Assembly: GCF_001191005.1 (NCBI RefSeq)
Contig: NZ_CP012201.1
Span: 4,588,001-4,652,000, forward strand
Direction: 5' to 3'
Length of the DNA: 64,000 nt
Source of the DNA: Massilia sp. NR 4-1
Lineage (GTDB): Bacteria; Pseudomonadota; Gammaproteobacteria; Burkholderiales; Burkholderiaceae_D
In this document: in pieces, positions 51,257 through 59,660 of the stretch
Numbering within the stretch: the first letter of the stretch is position 1
Layout of the letters: each line of letters begins with the position of its first letter
Made by a program: the position numbers and the translations under genes
The notes under the pieces: model-generated
Database searches by the model: none
What the model saw: only the letters and a program-made list of their open reading frames with translations
What the model was told of the DNA's origin: nothing

Positions 51257-53068
51257 TCAGAGCAGGGAACGGGCCTGTCGCCCGCGCTCGGCCAGCGCCG
51301 CCAGCGTCGCGCCCTGTCCGGCTGCCTTGCTCTCCATCTGCCGCAGTTCGCTCTCCAGCGCCGCCACCCGCAGCGCATGCAGGTCCAGCCCGATCTGGTG
51401 GGCCGTGTAGTGCAGTACTTCGCATTCGTCGGGACGGTAGGCCAGGCCGTCGGCCCTGGCGCCGACCACGATAAAGCCATTCAGCGCGCCGCGATGGCCC
51501 ATGGGCAGCGCGATCTCGCCGCGCATGGCCGTGCCGACCTGCTTGAACAGCAGCGCATCCATCTCGGCACGCAGGGCGGGCAGCATGGCGTCGCTTTCGG
51601 TCACCGCCAGTGGCACGCCGGCCAGGGTGCTGGTGGCCAGGGTGTATTCGCCCCCGGCCTGGCGCAGGTAGATGGCGCAGCCGGCCTGGCCGGTGAAGTT
51701 GTCCACCGCCGCGCGGCAGGAGGCCAGCAGCGCATCCATGGCCGTGATGTGCTCCGCTTCTTCCACGTAGTGGCGCAGCTGGTTTTCCTTGGCATGCCAT
51801 TGGCTGAAGAAGATGCGCCGCACCCAGCGTTCGATGTGCCGGTGCAGCTGGTGCAGCAGCAGGTAGCCGACCAGCACCGTGGCCGTGAACAAGGCCATGC
51901 TGTGCTGCGGCCCGCCGCCCTTCAGCAGTGTCGTCGCCAGCCATTCCATGCAGCCCACCAGGGCCAGCAGCAGAATGGACAGCACGGTGTAGACCAGCAT
52001 GCGGTGCACCGCGAAGTCGAAGCTGAAGACGCGCACGCGCAGCACCGCATACGCCAGTCCCATATACATCAGCAGCTGGCCGCTGACGGCGGCGAAGGCC
52101 GTGATGCGCATGCCGTTGTAGCTTGCGTCCAGCGCCGGGATGAAGGCCAGCATGCCCGGCACGGCGCCGGTCAGGAAGGAGGCCATCAGCCAGACATGGC
52201 GCTGCCGTATCTCGCCATGCGTGGCGTGCCAGCCCTGGTACAGGCTGGCGATGGTCAATCCCAGGCCGCCGATAATCGAAAGGAAGATCATGAGCCACAG
52301 CAGCGGCGCCTCATGGCCCAGCGCGAACCAGCAGGAATAGGCGGCGGTGCCGAAAGCCAGCATGCCATACACGGGCCGGCTGCGCGTCAGCCAGCGCCGC
52401 AAGCCTTGCTGCGCATAGGGCTGGTAGAGCAGGGCGAAGCACACGCACCAGTACCACACCAGCGGATAGGTGGTGAGGTTGGCGGCTTTGCTGAAGCGGT
52501 AGAAGAAGTTCGGCGGCGAGTAGTTGAAAGTGAAGAAATACATCAGGCTCAATGCCGCGAAGACGGCCGCCAGATAGCGGTAGCAGCGTACCTCGGCGCG
52601 CTTGAAGCCGATCAGGAGGCTGAACAGGATCGAGGTCGCGCCCACCAGGAAGCGTCCCCAGTAATCGAATTGTTCGGCGAAGCTGGGCCGCGCGGCCTGC
52701 GCCGCCAGCCGCAGATGGCGTTCACTGTCGCCGCGGTACAGGGTCAGGCCGACCGGTTCGCCCACCAGGAATTTGCGCCAGCGGTCCAGCGGGCGGTCGA
52801 ATTTGAGCTGGTCGCCGGGCAGGGCGCCCGCCGCCCGCAGCGGGGAATCGGGCGCCAATTCCAGGATGGTCAGGTAGTGGCTGGACTGCGACTCCGCGCT
52901 TTCGCCCAGCTGGTCGTTCAGGCGCGCGCCCAGGCTGCCCTGGCGGCCGTCGATCAGCAGGGCAGGGATGCCGGCGCTCAGTTCAAATACCAGAAGTAAG
53001 GCCGAGCTTAAGGCCAGGGCCGAGATCAGCCATTTCCACAGGCTGGAAGCAAGGCGTTTGCGCATCAT
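51257..53068 (-). CDS. PDZ-type, multi-pass membrane sensor protein with C-terminal GAF-like domain
   Basis: A 603-residue protein. An N-terminal helix (about 12-35) and a PDZ-like extracytoplasmic domain (about 60-125, with ILELAPDSPLRAAGALPGDQL) are followed by about eight membrane helices (130-415). A C-terminal GAF-like domain (about 440-580) ends in a coiled segment. There is no kinase, GGDEF or DNA-binding output, so it may pass a signal to another protein. The start is ATG at 53068 or 53065 after GAGGAC. Upstream is a 205-bp AT-rich gap, then the hybrid kinase, on the same strand, which could be its partner. Confidence 0.75.
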   Translation of the reverse strand: MMRKRLASSLWKWLISALALSSALLLVFELSAGIPALLIDGRQGSLGARLNDQLGESAESQSSHYLTILELAPDSPLRAAGALPGDQLKFDRPLDRWRKFLVGEPVGLTLYRGDSERHLRLAAQAARPSFAEQFDYWGRFLVGATSILFSLLIGFKRAEVRCYRYLAAVFAALSLMYFFTFNYSPPNFFYRFSKAANLTTYPLVWYWCVCFALLYQPYAQQGLRRWLTRSRPVYGMLAFGTAAYSCWFALGHEAPLLWLMIFLSIIGGLGLTIASLYQGWHATHGEIRQRHVWLMASFLTGAVPGMLAFIPALDASYNGMRITAFAAVSGQLLMYMGLAYAVLRVRVFSFDFAVHRMLVYTVLSILLLALVGCMEWLATTLLKGGGPQHSMALFTATVLVGYLLLHQLHRHIERWVRRIFFSQWHAKENQLRHYVEEAEHITAMDALLASCRAAVDNFTGQAGCAIYLRQAGGEYTLATSTLAGVPLAVTESDAMLPALRAEMDALLFKQVGTAMRGEIALPMGHRGALNGFIVVGARADGLAYRPDECEVLHYTAHQIGLDLHALRVAALESELRQMESKAAGQGATLAALAERGRQARSLL

Positions 53069-53273
53069 GATGTCCTCGTTTTCTTCTTGTTATTGAACTG
53101 CTATTAATTTGAAAGCAAGAAAAAAACCATTGAAATCAAGCTTGTAGGTATATTTGTCTGCGTGTGCTGATTATAGAAGATGGGTTCCGGCAGGGCGAGA
53201 AATTGCCATGTGGAACTATGTTTTTGTTGTAAAAGACGGTCGGCAGGGGGCTTTTTCGCGTCTCGGCGGGTGC

Positions 53274-56200
53274 TTAGTCGCCCATGGTGGCGCGGCTGTC
53301 GCGCGGCGCGTTTGCGGGGCGGGGCGCGGCGGCGCCGATGCCGCCCGCCTCCTCGCGTTCCAGCCAGCTGCGGCCGCACTCCAGCACCCGCTGCAGCTCG
53401 CGCCGCACGGCGGCGAAGGCGGCCGGCAAATCCTCCGCGGCGCCGGAGCCGATCGCCGTTTCCGCTTCCAGCGTGGCGCGGATCAGGCGCTTGGCGCCCA
53501 GCGTGCCGACCGCACCGCGCAAGCCGTGGAAGATGCGCGCCGCATCGGCGGCGCGTCCCTCGCTCAGGGCTTTGTCGGCATCGTCGGCCGGCTGCATGCC
53601 GCCGTTCAGCGCGCCGCGCACCATCTTGAACATCACCGCGCGGCCTTTGGGATCCTTGCCCATCACGCGCATCAGGCTGTCCATGCTGAATACCTGCTCG
53701 CTGGCCGCATCGGCCGACGCCGCAGCTGCCGCCTGCTCCTGCTGCGTTGTCGGCGGCGGCAGCGCCGCCGGGGCCGAGGCGGTGGAAACGGTGGACGTGA
53801 CGGCGGCGGCCAGGGGCAGGGGAGAGGCCGGCGCCAGCACCGTGCCGCCCGCGCCGCTGCCGTCGCCGGTGCGCGGCAGGCGGCGCCGCTCGGGCAGGTG
53901 GCGCGCGATCACGGCCATCATTTCTTCCACCACCACCGGCTTGGCGATAAAGTCGCTGATCCCGGCCCGCATGCAGCGGTCGCGCTCCGAGGCCAGCACG
54001 CCCGCCGTCATGGCAATCACCGGCAGCTCCAGCCGCAATTCGCGGCGGATGATTTCGGTCGCCGTGAAGCCGTCCAGCACCGGCATCTGCATATCCATCA
54101 GCACCACGTCGTAATTGTCCGACTCGGCGCGCAGCACATCGACCGCCTGCTGGCCGTCGCCCACCACGTCCAGCGTGGCGCCCGCGTGCTCCAGGATGCC
54201 GCGCGCCACCGCCTGGTTCAGCAGATTGTCTTCCACCAGCAGGAAGTGCACGCCCGCCAGGCGGTTGCGCGCGCCAGTCTGTACGCTGCGTTCGTCGCCG
54301 CCGTTCTTGGCCACCACCGCCTGGTGCAGGGCTTCGAACAGGCTGGAGCTGGTGATCGGCTTGACCAGCACCACGTCCGCCTCGGGTGTGCCCGAAATAT
54401 CCTCCAGCTGGTCGCGCGCGAAGGCGTTCACCATCACCACGATGGGCTGGCTGCGCGTACCGGCCCGCATGCGGATCGCCTTGGCCGTCGCCAGGCCGTC
54501 CATGCCCGGCATATGCCAGTCGGCCATCACCACGTCGTAGGCGCGCGGCGCCTGCAGGGCGGCCTGGTATTGGCGGATCGCGGCCTCGCCGCAGTCGACT
54601 TCGTCGGCCTCCCAGCCCCAGGCCGTGATCAGGCGGCTCACCATTTCGCGGCTGGTGCGGTTGTCGTCGGCCACCAGCACGCGCAGCGGGCCGATGGAAG
54701 GGCGGCGCGTCTCTTCGGTGCGGTTGGACAGCACATAGAAGGCCAGCTCGAACCAGAAATGGCTGCCCCTGCCCGCCGCGCTGCGCAGGAAGATTTCGCC
54801 GCCCATCAATTCGATCAGGCTCTTGGTGATCGCCAGTCCCAGGCCGGTGCCGCCGAAGCGCCGCGTAATGCTCTCGTCACCCTGCGAGAAGGCGGTAAAC
54901 AACTGCGCCTGCCTTTCCTCGCTGATGCCGATGCCGGTATCGCGCACATCGAAGCGCAGGCTGACCTGATCCTCTTCCTGCGGCTGCCGTTCGCTGCGCC
55001 GCACGCTGACCACCACCTCGCCCTGCTCGGTGAATTTGATCGCATTGCCGGCCAGGTTGACCAGGATCTGCTGCAGGCGCAGCGCATCGCCGCACAGCAG
55101 CTTGGGCACGTCCGGCTCCACCACCACCGCCAGCTCCAGTTCCTTTTCGCTGGCGTTCATCGTCATCGTCGTCGCCAGCGTGCCCATGGCCTCGTCCAGG
55201 TCGAATTCCACAGGCGCCAGCTCCATGCGGCGCGCCTCGATCTTGGAGAAGTCCAGCACATCGTTGAGGATGCCCATCAGCGAATGGCCGGCCGTCTTCA
55301 CCATCGACAGGTATTTGCGCTGCTGCGGCGTGAGCGGCGTATTGCCCAGCAGGTAGACCATGCCCAGCACCGCATTCATCGGCGTGCGGATCTCATGGCT
55401 CATATTCGCCACGAAATCGCTCTTGGCGCGGTTGGCCGCCTCGGCACGGTCGCGCTCATGCTCCAGGCGCGCGTCGGCCTGCAGGCGCTCGTGCATCAGG
55501 TCATTGAAGGCCTGGGTCAGTTCGCCGATTTCATCCTGGTGGCTGAGCGGAATCGGCGTAAAGCGCGAGGGTTCGGAGCGCAAGGCCATGATGGCGTCGC
55601 GCAGCCGGCCCACGGGCGCCATCAGGCGCAGCGTGAGCCAGCTCAGGATCGCCGCCGCGCCCAGCGCCGCCACCAGCGTGATGGCGCCCAGCCGGTAGAG
55701 CGCACCCTCGAACGGCGCAAAGGCTTCGTCCACCGGCAGCGAGGCGCCCAGCACCCAGTTCACCGTCTTCAGCGCCTGATAGCTGTTCAGCGCTTGCAAC
55801 TGGCTGGAGCCGGTGCTGATCACCGTGCCTTCAAAGCCTTCGTTCAGGGCCTGGGTCGTGGTGGGGTTGGCGTTTGCTGGCCGCGGCTGCAGCATGCGTG
55901 CCGGATCGGGATGCAGCACATACACCGGGTTCGCGCCGCGCGTCAGCGCGTAATAGAAGCCGGTCTTGCCCACCTTGGCCGTGCGCAGATTGCCCAGCAT
56001 ATTGTTCTGGTACAGCTGCTGGGTACCCAGCAGCAGACAGCGGATCTCGCCGTTGGCATCGAAGACGGGGGCCACCACCTGCATCACCGGCTTGCCGTTG
56101 ATGCGGCCCAGCACCGGGTCGCTGATGAGCGGTTTGCGCGTGGCCATCACTTGCCGGAAGTAAGCGCGGTCGGCGACATTCACGCCGCTACGGCCTGGCT

Positions 56201-56549
56201 TGCGCGGCAGATCGGCCACCACGGTGCCATCGGGACCGACGACGATGATGTCGTCGAAGAGGGTCAGCATCGCCCGGCCGCCATAATAGGCGCGCAGCGC
56301 CGCCGCGTCGTCGGCAATGGCGGCGGGCTGCATGCGGGCCGATTCGGCAATGATGTCGAGCAGCAGCTGTAGCTTGGCGTCGAGTTCTTCGGCCGTATGC
56401 CGGATCAGGGCATCCTGCTGGGCGAACAGCACGCGCGTGAAGTCCTGCTTCATGCGCTGGATCTGCAAGGCGGAGACCAGCGCGATAATGACTATCGACG
56501 TGATACTCGTTGCGAGGGCGACCTTGACTTTGATACCGAGGGGTTTCAT
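53274..56549 (-). CDS. Hybrid sensor histidine kinase with Cache, HAMP, two receivers and Hpt
   Basis: A 1091-residue membrane kinase. Two helices (about 8-28 and 290-312) flank a periplasmic double-Cache sensor domain (30-285). HAMP (about 312-370), HisKA with the phospho-His in MSHEIRTPMN (about 395), HATPase (510-640, DTGIGIS and GGTGLGL), a first receiver (about 650-765, MADWHMPG), a second receiver (about 790-910, LMDMQMPV) and an Ala-rich linker lead to an Hpt domain (about 960-1060) with phospho-His in FHGLRGAVGTLG. It is a complete internal phosphorelay of the BarA type. The response regulator is not adjacent, so its output is unknown. Confidence 0.93.
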   Translation of the reverse strand: MKPLGIKVKVALATSITSIVIIALVSALQIQRMKQDFTRVLFAQQDALIRHTAEELDAKLQLLLDIIAESARMQPAAIADDAAALRAYYGGRAMLTLFDDIIVVGPDGTVVADLPRKPGRSGVNVADRAYFRQVMATRKPLISDPVLGRINGKPVMQVVAPVFDANGEIRCLLLGTQQLYQNNMLGNLRTAKVGKTGFYYALTRGANPVYVLHPDPARMLQPRPANANPTTTQALNEGFEGTVISTGSSQLQALNSYQALKTVNWVLGASLPVDEAFAPFEGALYRLGAITLVAALGAAAILSWLTLRLMAPVGRLRDAIMALRSEPSRFTPIPLSHQDEIGELTQAFNDLMHERLQADARLEHERDRAEAANRAKSDFVANMSHEIRTPMNAVLGMVYLLGNTPLTPQQRKYLSMVKTAGHSLMGILNDVLDFSKIEARRMELAPVEFDLDEAMGTLATTMTMNASEKELELAVVVEPDVPKLLCGDALRLQQILVNLAGNAIKFTEQGEVVVSVRRSERQPQEEDQVSLRFDVRDTGIGISEERQAQLFTAFSQGDESITRRFGGTGLGLAITKSLIELMGGEIFLRSAAGRGSHFWFELAFYVLSNRTEETRRPSIGPLRVLVADDNRTSREMVSRLITAWGWEADEVDCGEAAIRQYQAALQAPRAYDVVMADWHMPGMDGLATAKAIRMRAGTRSQPIVVMVNAFARDQLEDISGTPEADVVLVKPITSSSLFEALHQAVVAKNGGDERSVQTGARNRLAGVHFLLVEDNLLNQAVARGILEHAGATLDVVGDGQQAVDVLRAESDNYDVVLMDMQMPVLDGFTATEIIRRELRLELPVIAMTAGVLASERDRCMRAGISDFIAKPVVVEEMMAVIARHLPERRRLPRTGDGSGAGGTVLAPASPLPLAAAVTSTVSTASAPAALPPPTTQQEQAAAAASADAASEQVFSMDSLMRVMGKDPKGRAVMFKMVRGALNGGMQPADDADKALSEGRAADAARIFHGLRGAVGTLGAKRLIRATLEAETAIGSGAAEDLPAAFAAVRRELQRVLECGRSWLEREEAGGIGAAAPRPANAPRDSRATMGD

Positions 56550-56626
56550 ACAGGCCTTTGTGCAGGGAGCGCTGGGAAAATTCTCCTATCAAAGGCCGAG
56601 CTTGGCAAGGCTGGCGCGCCACACGC

Positions 56627-56657
56627 AAAAAAACGGCCACCCGCGGTGGCCGTTTTT
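56627..56657. terminator. Bidirectional intrinsic terminator
   Basis: ACGGCCACC-CGC-GGTGGCCGT forms a 9-bp GC-rich stem flanked by A-runs on the left and T-runs on the right, so it works as an intrinsic terminator on either strand. It lies just downstream of the leftward alpha/beta hydrolase gene. Confidence 0.85.
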
Positions 56658-56690
56658 CCTTTGCGCCGGTATGCCGCCGCCCTGGCGGGA

Positions 56691-57452
56691 TTACGGCCGC
56701 CGTACCGCGGCCAGGATCACCTCTGCCACCTGCTTGGACTGCGACAGCATCGGCACATGGCTGCTGGACAGCGTCGTCACTTTCGCCTGCATGCGCTGGG
56801 CGAAGTCCTGCTGCAGGGCGGGCTGGATCATGCGGTCCTTGCTTGCGACGATGTAGTAGCTTGGCTTGCTGGTCCAGGCGGCGGCGCTGAGCGGCTCGCC
56901 GAACGCCTTGCTATGGATCGGCCCCTGGGTGGCGGCGATCAGGCGCTGGTCGGCCGCACTCACATCCTGGGCGAAATTGGCGGCCACCGACGCGGCCGGC
57001 AAGCTCAGATAACCGGCGCTATCGGCCTGCAAGCTGGCCACGCCCACCGAGGGACCATATTCCTTGCCCAGTGCGCCCACCGCCTCGCCCACCTGGGGCG
57101 CAAACGCGGCCACATACACCAGGGCTTTCACCTTGTCGCTGGTGCCGGCCTCGCTGATCACGGCGCCGCCCCAGGAATGGCCCACCAGCACCACCTTGCC
57201 GCTTTGCGCTTCGATGACGCGGCGGGTGACGGCCGCATCGTCGGCCAGCGAACTCAAGGGATTCTGCACCGCGACCACGTTCACCCCCTTGGCCTGCAGC
57301 AGGGGGATTACTTTCTGCCAGCTGGAGCCGTCGGCGAAGGCGCCATGCACCAGCACCACGGTGGTGTCGCTGGCGGCGGCCTGGGCCGGGATCAGGCTGG
57401 CGCCGGCCAGCAGGGTGGAGGCGAACAGGGCGGTACGGAGGGAGCGGTTCAT
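56691..57452 (-). CDS. Exported alpha/beta hydrolase
   Basis: A 253-residue alpha/beta-hydrolase with a signal peptide (cleavage near AQAAA, about residue 24). The oxyanion region LVHGAFADGSSW and the nucleophile elbow GHSWGG (catalytic Ser) are intact, and a late His near SSHVPMLSQ completes the triad. The family includes esterases and haloperoxidase-like enzymes; the substrate is unknown. AAAGGA precedes the ATG at 57452. Two TTAGTGCGC repeats lie in its promoter, downstream of the MarR gene on the same strand. Confidence 0.88.
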   Translation of the reverse strand: MNRSLRTALFASTLLAGASLIPAQAAASDTTVVLVHGAFADGSSWQKVIPLLQAKGVNVVAVQNPLSSLADDAAVTRRVIEAQSGKVVLVGHSWGGAVISEAGTSDKVKALVYVAAFAPQVGEAVGALGKEYGPSVGVASLQADSAGYLSLPAASVAANFAQDVSAADQRLIAATQGPIHSKAFGEPLSAAAWTSKPSYYIVASKDRMIQPALQQDFAQRMQAKVTTLSSSHVPMLSQSKQVAEVILAAVRRP

Positions 57453-57486
57453 GGTGCGTCCTTTCAGTTTAGGTTGATCACTATTG

Positions 57487-57536
57487 CTTAGTGCGCTAAG
57501 CATGATGTAAATGTAGTGTATTAATCGTTAGTGCGC
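57487..57536. promoter_or_regulatory. TTAGTGCGC direct repeats, probable MarR/OhrR operator
   Basis: TTAGTGCGC occurs at 57488-57496 (within CTTAG-TGCG-CTAAG, 57487-57500, 5-bp inverted arms) and again at 57528-57536, 40 bp apart. Both lie between the MarR-type gene and the hydrolase start, and are the likely sites at which the MarR-type protein controls the hydrolase. Confidence 0.5.
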
Positions 57537-57581
57537 AAGTTGTTTTTTGAAAATAAACGCCGGCGTTGTCGGCAAGGGGAT

Positions 57582-58028
57582 TCAGGCTTTGCCGCGTGCG
57601 TCGAGATTGGCGCTCAGCTGGTCCAGGCCGCTCATCAGGGCCAGCGCTTCATCCAGGCTGATGCCGCAGCCGTCGACGATGGCTTGCGCCACGTCCACGC
57701 CTTGGGCGCGCAGGGCGCGGCCGGCCTCGGTCAGGGTCAGAACGCGGTTGCGCTCGTCGCGCGGGTCGCGTGCGCGCAACAGATAGCCCTCCGCTTCCAG
57801 GCGCTTGACCAGCGGCGTGACCGAGCCGGAATCCTGCTGCAGGCGCTGGGCCACATCCTTGATGCCCAGGCCTTCTTCTTCCCACAGCACCACCATCACC
57901 AGATACTGGGGATAGGTCAGGTTCAGCGCGCTCAGCAGGGGCTTGTAGAGCTGCGTCATCTTCAGCGACGTCGAATACAGCTTGTAGCACAGGTGCTGGG
58001 CCAGGGTAGGTGGGGTTTTCTTCGCCAT
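57582..58028 (-). CDS. MarR/OhrR-type transcriptional regulator
   Basis: A 148-residue winged-helix regulator. The N-terminal LCYKLYSTSLKMTQLYKPLLSALNLTYPQYLVMVVLWE segment has the reactive Cys found in OhrR peroxide sensors. The wing region has RDERNRVLTLTEAG. OhrR proteins repress organic-hydroperoxide resistance genes and release DNA when the Cys is oxidised. The next gene in the same direction is an exported hydrolase with TTAGTGCGC repeats in its promoter, not an ohr gene, so the true target may be different. The ATG at 58028 is chosen. Confidence 0.88.
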   Translation of the reverse strand: MAKKTPPTLAQHLCYKLYSTSLKMTQLYKPLLSALNLTYPQYLVMVVLWEEEGLGIKDVAQRLQQDSGSVTPLVKRLEAEGYLLRARDPRDERNRVLTLTEAGRALRAQGVDVAQAIVDGCGISLDEALALMSGLDQLSANLDARGKA

Positions 58029-58251
58029 GGGACTTGCGTGGGTTTCAGGACAATATGGGCCGTAGCCTAACAAAAAAACGCCGCCGCCGCGACCGCGCCG
58101 GCGGCCGCCACCCCCAGAAAACCTGCTAAATACATGTTTCTGAAAGGGAATAGTTGATCATCTGACTCCAGCTTTCATATCATTCGCGGCGCGTTGTCTC
58201 ACGATGCAGTAAACTGGCAGCTACGCCCAGTTGCGCTACTGCAATCAAATC

Positions 58252-59010
58252 ATGACACAAGAGCATCAAATCCTAGCCATGCCAGGCATGACCGTCGAAA
58301 ACCTGCGGGCCAAGTGCGCTACCTGCAGCATGCACCAGCTATGTCTGCCGATGGGCCTGGACATGGGTGATATGGACAAACTGGACCAGATCATCGGCCG
58401 CCGCCGCAAGGTGGCGCGCGGCGGCACCCTGTTCCGCATCGGCGATCCCTTCACCAACCTGTATGCGATCCGTCTGGGCCATTTCAAGACCTACCAGATC
58501 AATGCCAACGGTTCGGAGCAGGTGACCGGCTTCCAGATGGCGGGCGAGCTGCTGGGCATGGACGCCATCAGCGCCGACCGCCACCACTGCAGCGCCGAGG
58601 CGCTGGAAGACAGCGAAGTCTGCGAGATCCCGTTCTCCAGCCTGGAACAGCTGCTGCGCGATATGCCGACCCTGCTGCGCCACTTCCACCGCATGATGAG
58701 TCAGGAAATCACGCGCGAGCAGAGCGTGATGCTCCTGCTCGGCAATATGCAGGCGACCCAGCGCTTTGCCGCCTTCCTGGTCAACCTGGCCTCGCGCTAC
58801 GAGGCGCGCGGCTATTCCGCGACCGCCTTCCAGCTGCGCATGTCGCGCGAGGAAATCGGCAACTACCTGGGCCTGACCATCGAGAGCATCAGCCGCCTGC
58901 TGGCCAAGTTCAAGAAGGAAGGCCTGATCCGCGTCAGCAACCGCGAGATCGAAGTGCTCGATCCGGTCAAACTGAAGGCGATCACCGCCGGCACCGACGT
59001 CTGTCACTGA
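58252..59010 (+). CDS. fnr: FNR/Anr-type oxygen-responsive regulator
   Basis: A 252-residue CRP/FNR protein. Cys22, Cys25 and Cys31 (CX2CX5C) with a later Cys in HHCSAEAL are the four ligands of the oxygen-labile [4Fe-4S] cluster. A cAMP-type beta-roll (about 40-150), a dimerisation helix and a C-terminal helix-turn-helix with TIESISR follow; the E-SR pattern reads TTGAT half-sites. It therefore should activate anaerobic or microaerobic genes such as cbb3 oxidase. The two perfect TTGAT-N4-ATCAA sites upstream of vioA are obvious candidate targets. It is convergent with fixH, with a terminator between. Confidence 0.95.
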   Translation: MTQEHQILAMPGMTVENLRAKCATCSMHQLCLPMGLDMGDMDKLDQIIGRRRKVARGGTLFRIGDPFTNLYAIRLGHFKTYQINANGSEQVTGFQMAGELLGMDAISADRHHCSAEALEDSEVCEIPFSSLEQLLRDMPTLLRHFHRMMSQEITREQSVMLLLGNMQATQRFAAFLVNLASRYEARGYSATAFQLRMSREEIGNYLGLTIESISRLLAKFKKEGLIRVSNREIEVLDPVKLKAITAGTDVCH

Positions 59011-59041
59011 GGTCCGCGCACAGCAAGGCGCGTGCCCAAAA

Positions 59042-59066
59042 AAAAGCCCGGCAATGCCGGGCTTTT
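59042..59066. terminator. Bidirectional terminator between fnr and fixH
   Basis: GCCCGGC-AAT-GCCGGGC (59046-59062) forms a 7-bp GC stem with A-run before and T-run after, in the gap between the convergent fnr and fixH genes. It can end both transcripts. Confidence 0.85.
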
Positions 59067-59086
59067 GCTTTGCTGCCTGCGAAGGC

Positions 59087-59629
59087 TTATCTGGCCGGCG
59101 CTGGGGCGTCGGCGCGGATCTCGATCTCGTGCTGCGCCGGCCATTGCCACACGCCTTCCAGGCGCCAGTCGCGCTTCTCGCCTTCCACCAGCACTTGCCA
59201 ACGGCTGCGTTCCAGCAGGGCCAGGGGCGTGCCGAACACGCCGTCGGCATCCGGCGCCACCGTCAGCACCACGTCTTTTCCCGGCTGGGTGGCGTGCGCC
59301 AGATGGATCTGCACGCTGCGTTCCTGGCGGCCGGCCGGCAGTTCCAGCTTGCCGGTCAGGACGCCGCGCGCCGCGTCATAACGCAGGCCGACCGCCGCGC
59401 CCAGCGCCGTCGCGGCCTGGTCGCGCCGCAAGTCCTGGTTGATGGCCTTGCCCTTCTTGTAGTAGTCGCCCACCACCAGCGCATCGGGCTGGGAGAAGGC
59501 CAGGTAGCCCAGGTACAGGCCACCCATGATGACGATGAAGGGGCCGAGCATCAGCAGCCATGGCCAGCGGTGGCGGTACCAGGGGAGGTTCGCGCCTTGC
59601 GGCGTATTCAGGCTCATTGCATTGCTCAC
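59087..59629 (-). CDS. fixH: FixH-family cbb3 oxidase assembly protein
   Basis: A 180-residue FixH-type protein. One membrane helix (about 20-45) and the YLAFSQPDALVVGDYYKKGKAINQDLRRD stretch typical of FixH are followed by a periplasmic beta domain. FixH works with FixG/CcoG and FixI in cbb3 oxidase assembly, probably in copper delivery. The start is GTG at 59629, chosen because AAGGAG lies six bases upstream; an ATG further downstream is possible. It is the last gene of ccoNOQP-ccoG-fixH and is convergent with fnr. Confidence 0.9.
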   Translation of the reverse strand: MSNAMSLNTPQGANLPWYRHRWPWLLMLGPFIVIMGGLYLGYLAFSQPDALVVGDYYKKGKAINQDLRRDQAATALGAAVGLRYDAARGVLTGKLELPAGRQERSVQIHLAHATQPGKDVVLTVAPDADGVFGTPLALLERSRWQVLVEGEKRDWRLEGVWQWPAQHEIEIRADAPAPAR

Positions 59630-59660
59630 TTTGTGCTCCTTCATTCCTGCATTCTACTGC

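Noticed and set aside
53154..56372. Rightward 1072-codon frame
   Set aside because: It is the mirror of the hybrid histidine kinase, whose catalytic motifs are complete. The shadow product is rich in His, Arg and Gln with no domain.
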